Shown here in pieces: positions 1-8,593 of a stretch of 64,000 nucleotides of DNA; positions within the stretch are counted from its first letter, which is position 1, and each line of letters begins with the position of its first letter. The position numbers were made by a program, and so were the translations under genes. The notes under the pieces were generated by a model. That model was not told where the DNA came from. It did no database searches and saw only the letters and a list, made by a program, of their open reading frames with translations. The stretch is from Sphingobium sp. TCM1 (GTDB lineage Bacteria; Pseudomonadota; Alphaproteobacteria; Sphingomonadales; Sphingomonadaceae), in assembly GCF_001650725.1 (NCBI RefSeq), contig NZ_LXVX01000008.1, forward strand, positions 1 through 64,000, read 5' to 3'.

Positions 1-9
1 CCCTTTTGA

Positions 10-129
10 ACGCCGTTTGACATCTTCCAGTTCTTTCTGGCGTCGCTTCTCGTCGCGGAACTGCCTATCGGGGCGGCCCTGTCGGCGCAGAAAAGTCTTA
101 CGGGAAAGCTCGCGGATCAGGAACGCGCC
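10..129 (+). pseudogene. MASE1-like membrane-sensor tail, cut off by an in-frame stop
   Basis: The frame of the downstream cyclase stays open back to a TGA at 7-9. The stretch between that stop and the first ATG at 130 encodes a hydrophobic helix (FDIFQFFLASLLVAELPIG) followed by a charged linker. This resembles the last transmembrane helix of a MASE1 sensor domain, which normally sits in front of PAS-GGDEF modules. No ATG, GTG or TTG lies in frame here, so as sequenced the helix would not be translated. Only nine bases are visible further upstream, so a frameshift or sequencing error cannot be separated from genuine decay. Confidence 0.4.
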
Positions 130-972
130 ATGCGGATGCTTGCATCGCAATCGCCGGATCTCTTGATCAGCTTCGATGAAAAGGGATTCTGCCAATATGC
201 GCTGGGAGCGGCCCAGTCGCTGTTTGGGCGAAACGAGGAAAGTTTCGTGGGGCAACGTATCGACGATCTAGTCCTTGATCCCGGATCGCTTCTGAAAGCT
301 GAAGAGCAGGCGTTGAAGGAAATCGACGGATTATTTGTGGTCGAGTTCGTTCCTCTTCATCGGGAAGATTTGTGGCTTGAGGCCAAGTTCCGTGCCCGGA
401 CGGACGATGATGGTAATGTTCTGGGCATATTGGCCTCAATCCACGACATCACCGCTCGCAAGCAGCAAGAAAAAGCATTGCTTCATTCGGCTAGTACCGA
501 TGCCCTCACCGGACTGCTGAACAGGAAGGGGTTCTTGCAGCGTCTCGATGGAGCAATTGCGCAGGGCCATCAGGCAAATCTTTGCCTTGCCCTTATCGAT
601 GTCGATCGCTTCAAGATGATCAACGATAACGGTGGTCACCTTGCTGGGGACATCGTTTTACAGGAAATTGGTCGCCGGCTTTCCGCACATACGCGTGGCA
701 GCGATGCTGTAGGCCGTCTGGGTGGGGACGAGTTCCTCGTTCTTCTGCCCAAATGCTCTTGGGAAAAGGCTCAGGAGATATGCGCACGCCTGGTAACCGC
801 CATGCGTGATACGCCGGTCAACCTACCATCAGGAAGCTCGATCCACATCAGTATCAGTTGCGGCGTGACACGCTATAGTGAAGGTTGGACGGCATCAGAC
901 TTTCTCGAATGCGCGGACCGCGCTTTATACGAGGCCAAGAGCGCAGGCCGCAATCAAATGATTGCATTCTGA
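130..972 (+). CDS. PAS-GGDEF diguanylate cyclase, probably N-terminally truncated
   Basis: Predicted to make cyclic di-GMP from two GTP. A PAS-like sensor fold covers about residues 1-110 and ends in the typical DIT linker. The cyclase domain follows, with intact GGDEF at residues 198-202. An RxxD product-inhibition site (RGSD) ends five residues before it, so the enzyme should be active and feedback-controlled. ATG 130 is the first usable start, but coding-like sequence continues upstream as a MASE1-type helix until a stop at 7-9. The native protein may therefore have been a longer membrane sensor. The 188 bp after the gene, up to 1160, show nothing I recognise. Confidence 0.85.
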   Translation: MRMLASQSPDLLISFDEKGFCQYALGAAQSLFGRNEESFVGQRIDDLVLDPGSLLKAEEQALKEIDGLFVVEFVPLHREDLWLEAKFRARTDDDGNVLGILASIHDITARKQQEKALLHSASTDALTGLLNRKGFLQRLDGAIAQGHQANLCLALIDVDRFKMINDNGGHLAGDIVLQEIGRRLSAHTRGSDAVGRLGGDEFLVLLPKCSWEKAQEICARLVTAMRDTPVNLPSGSSIHISISCGVTRYSEGWTASDFLECADRALYEAKSAGRNQMIAF

Positions 973-1160
973 CACCGGAGATAGTGGCAATCGCCCGCAG
1001 CACGGCGAAAATTCGCAAATACGGGCGGCCTCCCAATTAAGCGATGGCTGCTTCCGGGGAACGGAAATGAGGCGCTCGATGGCAACAAGTGGCGCAAACC
1101 GGCCCATGCCCCCTATGCCGCGAAAGCCCGCATCCCGGCCATCCGCGCCCCGTTGCCCTC

Positions 1161-1553
1161 CTACCGCCGCAACAGCACGCCGCTGACCGATCCGTTGCGC
1201 ACCGAGCAGACGAAGGGCAGGTCCCCGCCGGCGGGCAGGGCGATCAATCCTTCCACTTCCCATCCGGTCGACATGCTGCTGGCGCGGGCCTTGCCGATCA
1301 GCTTCGCGTCCGGGCCGGCCTGGTCGAGCGCCTTGGCCGCGCAGGCGTCGCGCGCGGCGGTGGCGGTTGCGATCGGGCCATGGCCGGGCGCGGCATAGGG
1401 GGTGCGCCGCGCCGCGCGCTCGGCCTGCCGGTCGCGCACGATGTCGCTGGCGATCGCGGCGCCCACGATGTCGCGGGGATGAATAACCATTTGGGCATGG
1501 ATGGGGCTGGTCGCCAACATCGCCACACCTGTCCAGATCGTAGTCGCTTTCAT
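1161..1553 (-). CDS. small exported hypothetical protein
   Basis: A 130-residue protein with a short N-terminal signal peptide ending near SPIHAQ. The mature part is rich in Ala and Arg and contains two cysteines (DACAAK and FVCSV) that could form a disulfide in the periplasm. I recognise no family. It is the last gene of a minus-strand series after the HerA-like ATPase, with a 35-bp gap, so it may be cotranscribed. GC-rich shadow frames overlap it on the other strand, but the signal peptide and codon pattern favour this one. Confidence 0.6.
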   Translation of the reverse strand: MKATTIWTGVAMLATSPIHAQMVIHPRDIVGAAIASDIVRDRQAERAARRTPYAAPGHGPIATATAARDACAAKALDQAGPDAKLIGKARASSMSTGWEVEGLIALPAGGDLPFVCSVRNGSVSGVLLRR

Positions 1554-1588
1554 GCCGCGCCGCCTCCCTGCCGGCGCGCCATCCTACC

Positions 1589-3220
1589 CTATTTGAACAG
1601 GCTGCCCAATATGCCGCGCACCAGTTTGCCGGCGATTCCGCCCGAGGAGGATCGGCGGCTCGATCCGCCGAACACCGCGCGGCCCAGTTCGTTGGCGACC
1701 TGCCGCCCGACCGAGGAAGCGGCGGATCGCGCCGCCGACTGCACCGCCTTGTCGAGGGAGGAGGGCTTCGCCGCTTCCCGCGCCGCGGCCGCGTCGCGCC
1801 GCGCCTGCTCCTTCAGGTCCGCCTCGCGCTGTTTCGCCTCCACCCTGGCCTGCGCGGCGGCAGCCTTTTCCGCCTCGGCCTGCGCCTGTTTCGCCTGCGC
1901 GGCGGCCGCCGCCGCATTGCCGCGCGCCGCCAGTATCTCCTCCGCCGACTCCCGGTCGACCGTCTCGTCATATGTGCCCGCGCAGGGGGAGATGGACTGG
2001 ATGATCGCCCGTTCCTTCGCCTCCACCGGCCCCAGCCGCGATCGGGGCGGGGCGATCAGCGTGCGCTGGACGATGCCCGGCGATCCATCCTCCTGCAACA
2101 GCGACACCAGCGCTTCGCCCACCTTCAGTTCGGTGATCGCGGTCTCCACGTCGAGGTCCGGGTTGATGCGGAACGTCTCGGCGGCGGCCCTGATCGCCTT
2201 CTGGTCGCGCGGGGTGAAGGCGCGCAGCGCATGTTGCACCCGGTTGCCCAGCTGGCCCGCCACTTCCTCGGGAATGTCGATCGGGTTCTGGGTCACGAAA
2301 TAGACGCCCACGCCCTTGGACCGGATCAGCCGCACGACCTGCTCGATCTTGTCGGTCAGCGCCTTGGGCGCGTCGTCGAACAGCAGATGCGCCTCGTCGA
2401 AGAAGAAGACCAGCACCGGCTTGTCCGGGTCGCCCACTTCGGGCAGCGTCTCGAACAGTTCGGACAGCAGCCACAGCAGGAAGGTCGCATAGAGTTTGGG
2501 GCTCTGCATCAGCTTGTCTGCGGCCAATATGTTCACATAGCCGCGCCCCTGATCGTCGACCTTCAGGAAATCATGTATGTCGAGCGCCGGCTCGCCGAAG
2601 AAATGGTCGCCGCCCTGTGAATCGAGCTGGAGCAGTTGCCGCTGGATCGCGCCCACGCTCGCCTTGGTGACATTGCCGTAGCGGGCCGACAGGTCATCCG
2701 CATTCTCCGCGCACCATGCCAGCATCGCCTGAAGATCGCCCAGGTCCAGCAGCAACAGCCCTTCCTCGTCGGCATATCGGAAGGCGATCGACAGCACGCC
2801 TTCCTGCGTTTCGTTGAGGCCCATCAGCCGCGCGAGCAGCAGCGGCCCCATCTCGCTCACCGTGGTGCGGATCGGATGGCCCTGCTGCCCGTAGAGATCC
2901 CAGAAGATCGCGGGATTGTCGGCATAGCTGTAATCGCTCAGGCCGATTTCCGTCGCCCGCGCCACCAGCTTGTCGGCATTTTTCGCGGTGGGGGAGCCGG
3001 CCATGGCGATGCCGGCCAGGTCGCCCTTCACATCGGCCATGAACACCGGCACGCCGCGCGCTGAAAAACTTTCGGCAATGCCCTGCAACGTCACGGTCTT
3101 GCCGGTGCCGGTCGCCCCCGCGATCAGCCCATGGCGGTTGGCGCGGCGCAGGTTGAGCGTCTGGGGAACGCCGCCATCCTTTTCCGGCGCGCCCAGTCCG
3201 ATGAAGATACCGTCGCTCAT
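1589..3220 (-). CDS. HerA-like helicase-family ATPase (DUF853 type)
   Basis: A 543-residue P-loop ATPase of the HerA/FtsK superfamily. A Walker A motif (GATGTGKT) lies near the N-terminus, and a Walker B-like segment ending FFFDEAH sits mid-protein. The C-terminal 130 residues are an Ala/Lys/Glu-rich coiled coil followed by a basic tail. The family is widespread in proteobacteria and annotated as helicase HerA-like, but its substrate is not firmly known. I start at MSDGIF (3220). The longer open frame to 3319 would run through a hairpin repeat and has no family similarity. It lies downstream of the Do-type protease on the same strand, separated by two hairpins. Confidence 0.85.
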   Translation of the reverse strand: MSDGIFIGLGAPEKDGGVPQTLNLRRANRHGLIAGATGTGKTVTLQGIAESFSARGVPVFMADVKGDLAGIAMAGSPTAKNADKLVARATEIGLSDYSYADNPAIFWDLYGQQGHPIRTTVSEMGPLLLARLMGLNETQEGVLSIAFRYADEEGLLLLDLGDLQAMLAWCAENADDLSARYGNVTKASVGAIQRQLLQLDSQGGDHFFGEPALDIHDFLKVDDQGRGYVNILAADKLMQSPKLYATFLLWLLSELFETLPEVGDPDKPVLVFFFDEAHLLFDDAPKALTDKIEQVVRLIRSKGVGVYFVTQNPIDIPEEVAGQLGNRVQHALRAFTPRDQKAIRAAAETFRINPDLDVETAITELKVGEALVSLLQEDGSPGIVQRTLIAPPRSRLGPVEAKERAIIQSISPCAGTYDETVDRESAEEILAARGNAAAAAAQAKQAQAEAEKAAAAQARVEAKQREADLKEQARRDAAAAREAAKPSSLDKAVQSAARSAASSVGRQVANELGRAVFGGSSRRSSSGGIAGKLVRGILGSLFK

Positions 3221-3245
3221 CCCCGATCCTTCCCCAACAAAAAAT

Positions 3246-3275
3246 CCGTCATCCCTGCAAAGGCGGGGATGACGG
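3246..3275. repeat. REP-like hairpin between the protease and HerA-like genes
   Basis: Two 13-base arms (CCGTCATCCCTGC and GCGGGGATGACGG) are separated by AAAG and pair fully with one G-T wobble. Stems of this GTCATCCC...GGGATGAC type are common between genes in sphingomonads and other alphaproteobacteria. The element can act as a terminator or RNA stabiliser for the upstream protease transcript. No uridine tract follows on the minus strand. Confidence 0.7.
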
Positions 3276-3292
3276 AATAAAACGCACATCTG

Positions 3293-3313
3293 TTCCTCCC
3301 ACAAGGGGAGGAA
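3293..3313 (-). terminator. short hairpin directly after the Do protease gene
   Basis: TTCCTCCC and GGGAGGAA pair across ACAAG just beyond the stop codon of the protease. Together with the REP-like stem next to it, this probably weakens read-through into the HerA-like gene. A similar CTCCCAC-GAGGGG core occurs between ilvC and ilvN near 40430. Confidence 0.45.
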
Positions 3314-3319
3314 TTTCAC

Positions 3320-4819
3320 TTACTTGTCGCGCAGGCGCACCGGCAGGAAGATCGGCTGCTGGCCGCGGCGCAGCACCTGGAGCAGGATCGCGTTGCGGCC
3401 CTGGCTGCCCACCGCCTTGACCTGTGCGTCCAGCTCCGCCTGGGTCGTCACCGGACGATTATTGGCGGTGATGATTACGTCGCCGCGCCGCAGCCCCTTG
3501 GTGCCCGCGTCGGTCGACGCATCGACGGCGGTGATGACGATGCCGCGCGTGTCGGCCGCGATGCCCAGCTGGCGGATGATGCCCGGCGTCAGCGGGATCG
3601 CCGAAATGCCGAGCGACTGCTGCGCCGCCTGGCCCGGATTCTGCTCCTGCTGGCTGAAATCCTCATCCGGCTGCGGGGCAAAGCTGTTCAGCTCGTCCTC
3701 GGACGGGCGCTCGCCCACCACGGCCGTCACCGTCTGGCGCTGACCGTTGCGGATGAGGACGATCGGCACCCGCGACCCGATCGGCTGGCTTGCGACGATC
3801 GAGGACAGATTCTGGTCGGGGCTGACCTCCTGCCCGGCGACGCTGACGATGACGTCGCCCGCCTTGATCCCGGCCTTCTCGGCGCCCTTGCCGGGTTCGA
3901 CGCCCTGCACGAACTCGCCGCGATTCTTGGCCAGGCCCAGCGAGTCGGCCAGATCCTCGCCCAGCGGGCTGATCTGCACGCCCAGATAGCCGCGCTTGAC
4001 GGCCTGGCCCTTCATCAGCGTCTGCACGATCGGTGCCGCCTGTTCCGAAGGAATGGCGAAGCCGATGCCGACATTGCCGCCCGACGGCGAAAGGATCTGG
4101 CTGTTGATGCCGATCACATTGCCGCGCATGTCGAACATCGGGCCGCCGCTATTGCCCTGGTTGATCGACGCGTCGGTCTGGATGAACTTGTCATAGGTGC
4201 CGCCGGTGCCGCGATGCACCGCGGAAATGATGCCCGCCGTCACCGTGCCCGACAGGGCGAAGGGGTTACCGATCGCCACCACCCAGTCGCCGACGCGCGA
4301 CTTGGTGCTGTCGCCGAACTTGACGAAGGGCAGCGGCTTGGACGATTCGATCTTGAGCACGGCCAGGTCGGTGGCCGGATCGCGGCCGACCAGCTTGGCG
4401 GTGAATTCTTCCTTGTTGGTCAGGGTGACGGTGATCTGCTCGACCGTCGCGCCTTCGGCGCCGGCCGACACGACATGATTGTTGGTGACGATATAGCCGT
4501 CGGCCGAAATGATGAAGCCCGATCCCAGCGACTGGGCCTGCCGGGTCTGGGGCTGGCCGCCGCGCTGGCCGAACAGCTCGCCGAACGGGGTGCCGGCGAA
4601 GGGATTCTGCACCTGGACGCGCTGCTTGGTGGAAATATTGACGACGGCCGGTTGCAGCTTCTCGACCATGTCGGCCAGGCTGGCCGGGGCGCCCTGCGGG
4701 GCCGCCGCCTGCAACCCTTCATTCTGCGCGACCTGCGCGCCGACATTGGAGCTGGTGGTAACGGCGATGGCGGTGCCGCCGAGCAGCAGGGCGCCGGTAA
4801 TGGCATAAGCGTAACGCAC
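3320..4819 (-). CDS. degP: Do-family periplasmic serine protease (DegP/HtrA type)
   Basis: A 499-residue envelope protease and chaperone that degrades misfolded proteins. A signal peptide covers about residues 1-29. The trypsin-like domain carries the triad H115 (TNNHVV), D151 (TDLAVLK) and S224 (GNSGGP). Two PDZ domains follow at roughly 270-370 and 405-495. A Gln/Gly-rich loop near residues 85-95 corresponds to the Q-linker region of DegP. The start is GTG at 4819. It lies 123 bp downstream of hflC on the same strand, the common hflK-hflC-protease order, which groups membrane and envelope quality control. Symbol assignment among degP, degQ and mucD is not certain. Confidence 0.9.
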   Translation of the reverse strand: MRYAYAITGALLLGGTAIAVTTSSNVGAQVAQNEGLQAAAPQGAPASLADMVEKLQPAVVNISTKQRVQVQNPFAGTPFGELFGQRGGQPQTRQAQSLGSGFIISADGYIVTNNHVVSAGAEGATVEQITVTLTNKEEFTAKLVGRDPATDLAVLKIESSKPLPFVKFGDSTKSRVGDWVVAIGNPFALSGTVTAGIISAVHRGTGGTYDKFIQTDASINQGNSGGPMFDMRGNVIGINSQILSPSGGNVGIGFAIPSEQAAPIVQTLMKGQAVKRGYLGVQISPLGEDLADSLGLAKNRGEFVQGVEPGKGAEKAGIKAGDVIVSVAGQEVSPDQNLSSIVASQPIGSRVPIVLIRNGQRQTVTAVVGERPSEDELNSFAPQPDEDFSQQEQNPGQAAQQSLGISAIPLTPGIIRQLGIAADTRGIVITAVDASTDAGTKGLRRGDVIITANNRPVTTQAELDAQVKAVGSQGRNAILLQVLRRGQQPIFLPVRLRDK

Positions 4820-4942
4820 TCGTGACGGTCCTCTTCTGGTCTTCAGGAAAATGGAAGGCGGGACTCCGGGGAAATCCTGACATGCGCCGCCTTGCCTTAA
4901 CCCTCATTGAATGGCGCTGGTTCCGTAATGATCCCGGAACGA

Positions 4943-5791
4943 TCAGCGCCGTCCCTGAAACTGGCGCAGGAATTCATTGTCCGGCGACAGGATGATGCTG
5001 GTCTGCCCGCTGCGGTCGGGCGAGAAGGTATAGCGATAGCTCTGCATCCCCCGATAGAAATCGTAGAAGTCGGGATCCTTGCCGAAACTCTCGGCGTAGA
5101 TGCGCGCGGCGTTGGCGTCGGCCTCGGCGCGGATGATCTGCGCCTGCTTGGCGCCCTGCGCGCGGATGGTGAGGGCTTCCTGCTCGCGCGCGGTACGCAT
5201 CCGAGTGAAGGCGCTTTCCAGAGGCGTGCCGTCGGGCAGGTCGGCGCGCTTGATCCGCACGTCCACGATCTCCGCGCCATATTGGCGGGCGACGCGGTTG
5301 AGGCCGGTTTCGATATTCTGCATCACCTGGCCGCGTTCGGGCGAGAGCAGGGCGGCGAAGGGCCGCTTGCCCAGTTCGTTGCGCAGCGCCGATCCCAGGA
5401 TCGGGCGCAGCGCGTCGGACACCCGTTCCTCGCTTCCTGCGGCGATGTACATGCGCAGCGGATCGACGATGCGGTAGCGGGCGAAGGCGTCGACCTGAAG
5501 CCGCAACTGGTCGGTCGAAAGCACCTGCTGCCGCTCCATCTCGACCGACAGCACGCGCTTGTCGATCCAGACGATCTGGTCGATGAACGGCACCCGGACG
5601 ATGATGCCGGCACCGGTCTGGCCGAAACTCTCATTGGCGCGATAGCGGTTGACGATGGCCTTCGGCTCGCCGAAGCGGACGATCACGCCCTGGCGGGTTT
5701 CGGGCACGATCGCGATCGTGCTGCCCAGAATGATGAGCGCGATCAGCGCGGTGATGGCCAGGGCGACGGGATGGCGCAGGATCGGCATCAC
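4943..5791 (-). CDS. hflC: HflC, subunit of the HflKC protease-modulating complex
   Basis: A 282-residue SPFH/prohibitin-family protein with one N-terminal membrane helix (about residues 8-28) and a periplasmic band-7 domain with a long helical region. HflC assembles with HflK into a cage around the FtsH protease and modulates turnover of membrane proteins. Its start overlaps the hflK stop by four bases, so the two are translationally coupled. Confidence 0.95.
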   Translation of the reverse strand: MMPILRHPVALAITALIALIILGSTIAIVPETRQGVIVRFGEPKAIVNRYRANESFGQTGAGIIVRVPFIDQIVWIDKRVLSVEMERQQVLSTDQLRLQVDAFARYRIVDPLRMYIAAGSEERVSDALRPILGSALRNELGKRPFAALLSPERGQVMQNIETGLNRVARQYGAEIVDVRIKRADLPDGTPLESAFTRMRTAREQEALTIRAQGAKQAQIIRAEADANAARIYAESFGKDPDFYDFYRGMQSYRYTFSPDRSGQTSIILSPDNEFLRQFQGRR

Positions 5792-6912
5792 TGGCCCTCC
5801 GCGCTGCTGGCGGCGGCGGCAGCCGCCGGCTGCGCCCGCTTCTTCATTTCGGGCAGGGGCAGGTATGGCGTTACATTATTGCCTTCGACGATGGTCTTGT
5901 CGACGTTGGACAGCACGCCCTCCATGGTTTCATAATACATGCGCCGGCGGGTCACGTCGGGCGACAGCCGATATTGTTCGTAGACCTTGTCGAAGGCCGC
6001 CGCCTCACCCTGGGCCTTGGCCGTCACCTGCTGGGCGGCGGCGCGCGCTTCGTTGAGGTAGGTCTGGGCGGTCTGCTGCGCGGCCGACACCGCCTTGAAG
6101 GCGTCATTCACCGCAGTCGGCGGATCGGCCTGCTTGATGGCGACGCCCTGGATGCGGATGCCCGACCGGTATCCGTCCAAAATCTCCTGCATCCGCTGCT
6201 CGACCTGCTGTTCGATGCTGGTCCGCCCCGCGCCCAGCGCGTCGTCCAGGCTGACGCTGGCGAGGACGGAGCGCATCGCGCTTTCCGCCACTTCGCGCAC
6301 CGTCGAATCCGGGTCGGACAGCTGGAAAAGATAGAGTTCCGGGTTGCGGATGTTCCAGCGCACCGAATAGGCGAGGTCGATGATGTTCTGGTCGCCGGTC
6401 AGCACCAGATTCTCGCTCTCCGCGCTCACCGACCCGATGTCGATGGCGCGGATCTCCTCGACATCGACCGTCGTCACCGCCTCGAAAGGGGCGGGCAGGG
6501 TCAGGCTGATGCCGGGAGAGAGGGTGCGGCTATATTTGCCCAGGAAGGTGACGACGCCGCGCTCCTGCGGGCCGACCCGGTGGAAGCTGGTCAGCACCAG
6601 CCACAGCACGACCAGCAGGCCGATGGCGATCGGCCACAGTGCCTTGCCGCTGGCGCGGGGGGGCAGGCCGCCAAAGCCGCCGCCCTGACCGCCACCGCCC
6701 TGGCCGAAGCTCTCGCGGCCCCGGCGCAGCAGCTCCTCGATGGCCGAAGGCCCCTTGGGCGCGCCGGGCTTGCCCGGCTGGGTCCACGGATTGCGGGGGC
6801 CGCTGTCGCCGCCGCCCTTCTGTCCGTCCCCGTCCGGTCCGTCATTCTTGCCGCCCCATGGGCCTTGGACCATCGCTGCGATCGCGGGCATCCACCCGAA
6901 TATTCTTCTCAT
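5788..6912 (-). CDS. hflK: HflK, subunit of the HflKC protease-modulating complex
   Basis: A 374-residue SPFH-family partner of HflC. The N-terminal 90 residues are cytoplasmic, Gly/Gln/Pro-rich and low in complexity, as in other HflK proteins. One membrane helix (residues 91-110) follows, then the band-7 domain with the coiled region rich in Ala and Gln. The tail is Ala-rich. It is the first gene of the minus-strand hflK-hflC-protease series and lies back to back with the Mrp ATPase gene. The 74-bp gap at 6913-6986 must hold both promoters. Confidence 0.95.
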   Translation of the reverse strand: MRRIFGWMPAIAAMVQGPWGGKNDGPDGDGQKGGGDSGPRNPWTQPGKPGAPKGPSAIEELLRRGRESFGQGGGGQGGGFGGLPPRASGKALWPIAIGLLVVLWLVLTSFHRVGPQERGVVTFLGKYSRTLSPGISLTLPAPFEAVTTVDVEEIRAIDIGSVSAESENLVLTGDQNIIDLAYSVRWNIRNPELYLFQLSDPDSTVREVAESAMRSVLASVSLDDALGAGRTSIEQQVEQRMQEILDGYRSGIRIQGVAIKQADPPTAVNDAFKAVSAAQQTAQTYLNEARAAAQQVTAKAQGEAAAFDKVYEQYRLSPDVTRRRMYYETMEGVLSNVDKTIVEGNNVTPYLPLPEMKKRAQPAAAAAASSAEGQ

Positions 6913-6986
6913 GGCATCTTCTATAGGAAGGCTTATTCACGAAAAACAGTGCCAATGGCCGCGATTATTTCCTACAGGGCGTCGCC

Positions 6987-7964
6987 ATGACCGATCTTGC
7001 CGATTTTGCCGCCCGTTTGACCGCCCTGACCGATGGCCGCGCCAGCGCCCCGCGCGTCAAGGATGGCGTGATGACGCTTGCGCTCGACGTGGGCGGCCTG
7101 TCCCCCGAACAGCGCGACGGCCTCGCCGCTGCGATCCGCGAAGGCGGCCTGACGGTGCCGGGCGTCACCGATGTCCGCATCGCCATGACCGCCGAACGCC
7201 AGGGCGGGACGGCGCCCTTGCGCATCCTCGCCGTCGCCTCGGGCAAGGGCGGGGTGGGCAAGTCGACCCTGTCGGCCAATCTCGCTGTTGCGCTCCATCG
7301 GCTGGGGATCAGGGTCGGGCTGGTCGATGCCGACATTTACGGCCCTTCGCAGGCGAAGCTCATGGGCAGCGAGGACAGCAAGCCCGTCGCCCGCGACAAG
7401 AAGCTGGTCCCCGTCACCGGCGTCGCCGGCATCCCGATGCTGTCGATGGCGCATCTCGTCGAACCGGGCAAGGCGCTCGCCTGGCGTGGACCGATGGTGG
7501 GCAATGCGCTGACGCAGCTGATCGACGCGGAATGGGGCGACACGCAATTGCTGGTCGTCGACATGCCGCCGGGCACCGGCGACATCCAGTTGACCATGGT
7601 GCAGAAGCACAAGCCCGCCGGCGCGGTGATCGTTTCCACGCCCCAGGATCTGGCGCTGATCGACGCCACCCGCGCGGTCAGCCTGTTCCATCAGGCGGGC
7701 GTTCCGATGGTGGGCCTGGTCGAGAATATGGCCGGCTATGCCTGTCCCCATTGCGGCGAAATCTCGGATCCCTTCGGGCAGGGCGGCGCGGAAAGCGCCG
7801 CGGGGAAATTGTCCATGCCCTTCCTCGGCCGCATCCCGCTGGCGATCGACATTCGCCGCCGCTCCGACGCGGGCGATCCCCCGGCGGCCGGCGAAGGCCC
7901 GGATGCCGACGCCTTCCGCGCGATCGCGGAAAAGGTGGCGGACTGGTTGGGCCGGGCTGCCTGA
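6987..7964 (+). CDS. apbC: Mrp/ApbC iron-sulfur cluster carrier ATPase
   Basis: A 325-residue NBP35/Mrp-family P-loop protein that binds and delivers [4Fe-4S] clusters to apo-enzymes. An N-terminal MIP18-like (DUF59) segment of about 75 residues precedes the ATPase domain. The deviant Walker A is GKGGVGKS (residues 87-94), and the cluster-binding CxxC is C253-P-H-C256. ATG 6987 follows an AGGG ribosome site. It is divergent from hflK. The client-enzyme role suits a window with two aconitases, but that link is inference. Confidence 0.92.
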   Translation: MTDLADFAARLTALTDGRASAPRVKDGVMTLALDVGGLSPEQRDGLAAAIREGGLTVPGVTDVRIAMTAERQGGTAPLRILAVASGKGGVGKSTLSANLAVALHRLGIRVGLVDADIYGPSQAKLMGSEDSKPVARDKKLVPVTGVAGIPMLSMAHLVEPGKALAWRGPMVGNALTQLIDAEWGDTQLLVVDMPPGTGDIQLTMVQKHKPAGAVIVSTPQDLALIDATRAVSLFHQAGVPMVGLVENMAGYACPHCGEISDPFGQGGAESAAGKLSMPFLGRIPLAIDIRRRSDAGDPPAAGEGPDADAFRAIAEKVADWLGRAA

Positions 7965-8120
7965 TCGCGGGTCTCCCGCCACGACAAGCGCCCGCGCGTT
8001 GGAATCCCGACAGGTCGAGCGCGAACAAGGCTTCGGGCGGGACTGTCCCAGCCGCAGCGACAGGGGAATGTCTTGCAAGCACCCCGCGACTTCCCATCTC
8101 TTGCCGCGAAGGAGATCGCC

Positions 8121-8555
8121 ATGCCGCTCACCGATCCGCAGGACATCGCCACGCTGCTGGGTGAAACCCGCAATATCGCGCTGGTCGGCATATCCGACCG
8201 GCCGGACCGGCCCAGCTATGGCGTGATGCGCTTCCTCCAGCATCATGGCTATCGCGTCCTGCCGGTCAATCCGCAGATCGCTGGCGAGCATGTCCATGGC
8301 GAATTCGTCTGGGGTCGCCTGTCGGACATCGGCGTGCCCATCGACATGGTCGATATCTTCCGCCGCAGCGGCGCGGCGGGCGAGGCAGTGGACGAGGCTA
8401 TCGCGATCGGTGCGAAATCCGTCTGGATGCAGATCGGGGTCATCAACATGGCTGCCGTCGCCCGCGCGGAGGCAGCGGGCTTGAAAGTGGTGATGGACCG
8501 CTGCCCGGCGATCGAGATTCCCCGGATCGGACTTGCGCCGATTTCTGCTGAATAG
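8121..8555 (+). CDS. CoA-binding domain protein (YccU type)
   Basis: A 144-residue single-domain Rossmann protein of the CoA_binding family (NIALVGISDRPDRPSYG, then the NP and G-A-K-S-V-W-M-Q elements). Such proteins bind CoA or a similar nucleotide, but their physiological role is unknown. The start at 8121 (MPLTDP) follows a strong AAGGAG eight bases upstream. A longer frame from 8073 has no ribosome site. It lies between the Mrp gene and the molybdenum hydroxylase gene, all on the plus strand. Confidence 0.85.
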   Translation: MPLTDPQDIATLLGETRNIALVGISDRPDRPSYGVMRFLQHHGYRVLPVNPQIAGEHVHGEFVWGRLSDIGVPIDMVDIFRRSGAAGEAVDEAIAIGAKSVWMQIGVINMAAVARAEAAGLKVVMDRCPAIEIPRIGLAPISAE

Positions 8556-8593
8556 TCCTAGTCAGCGCGCAAAGGCCCGACTATCAGGCGGAT

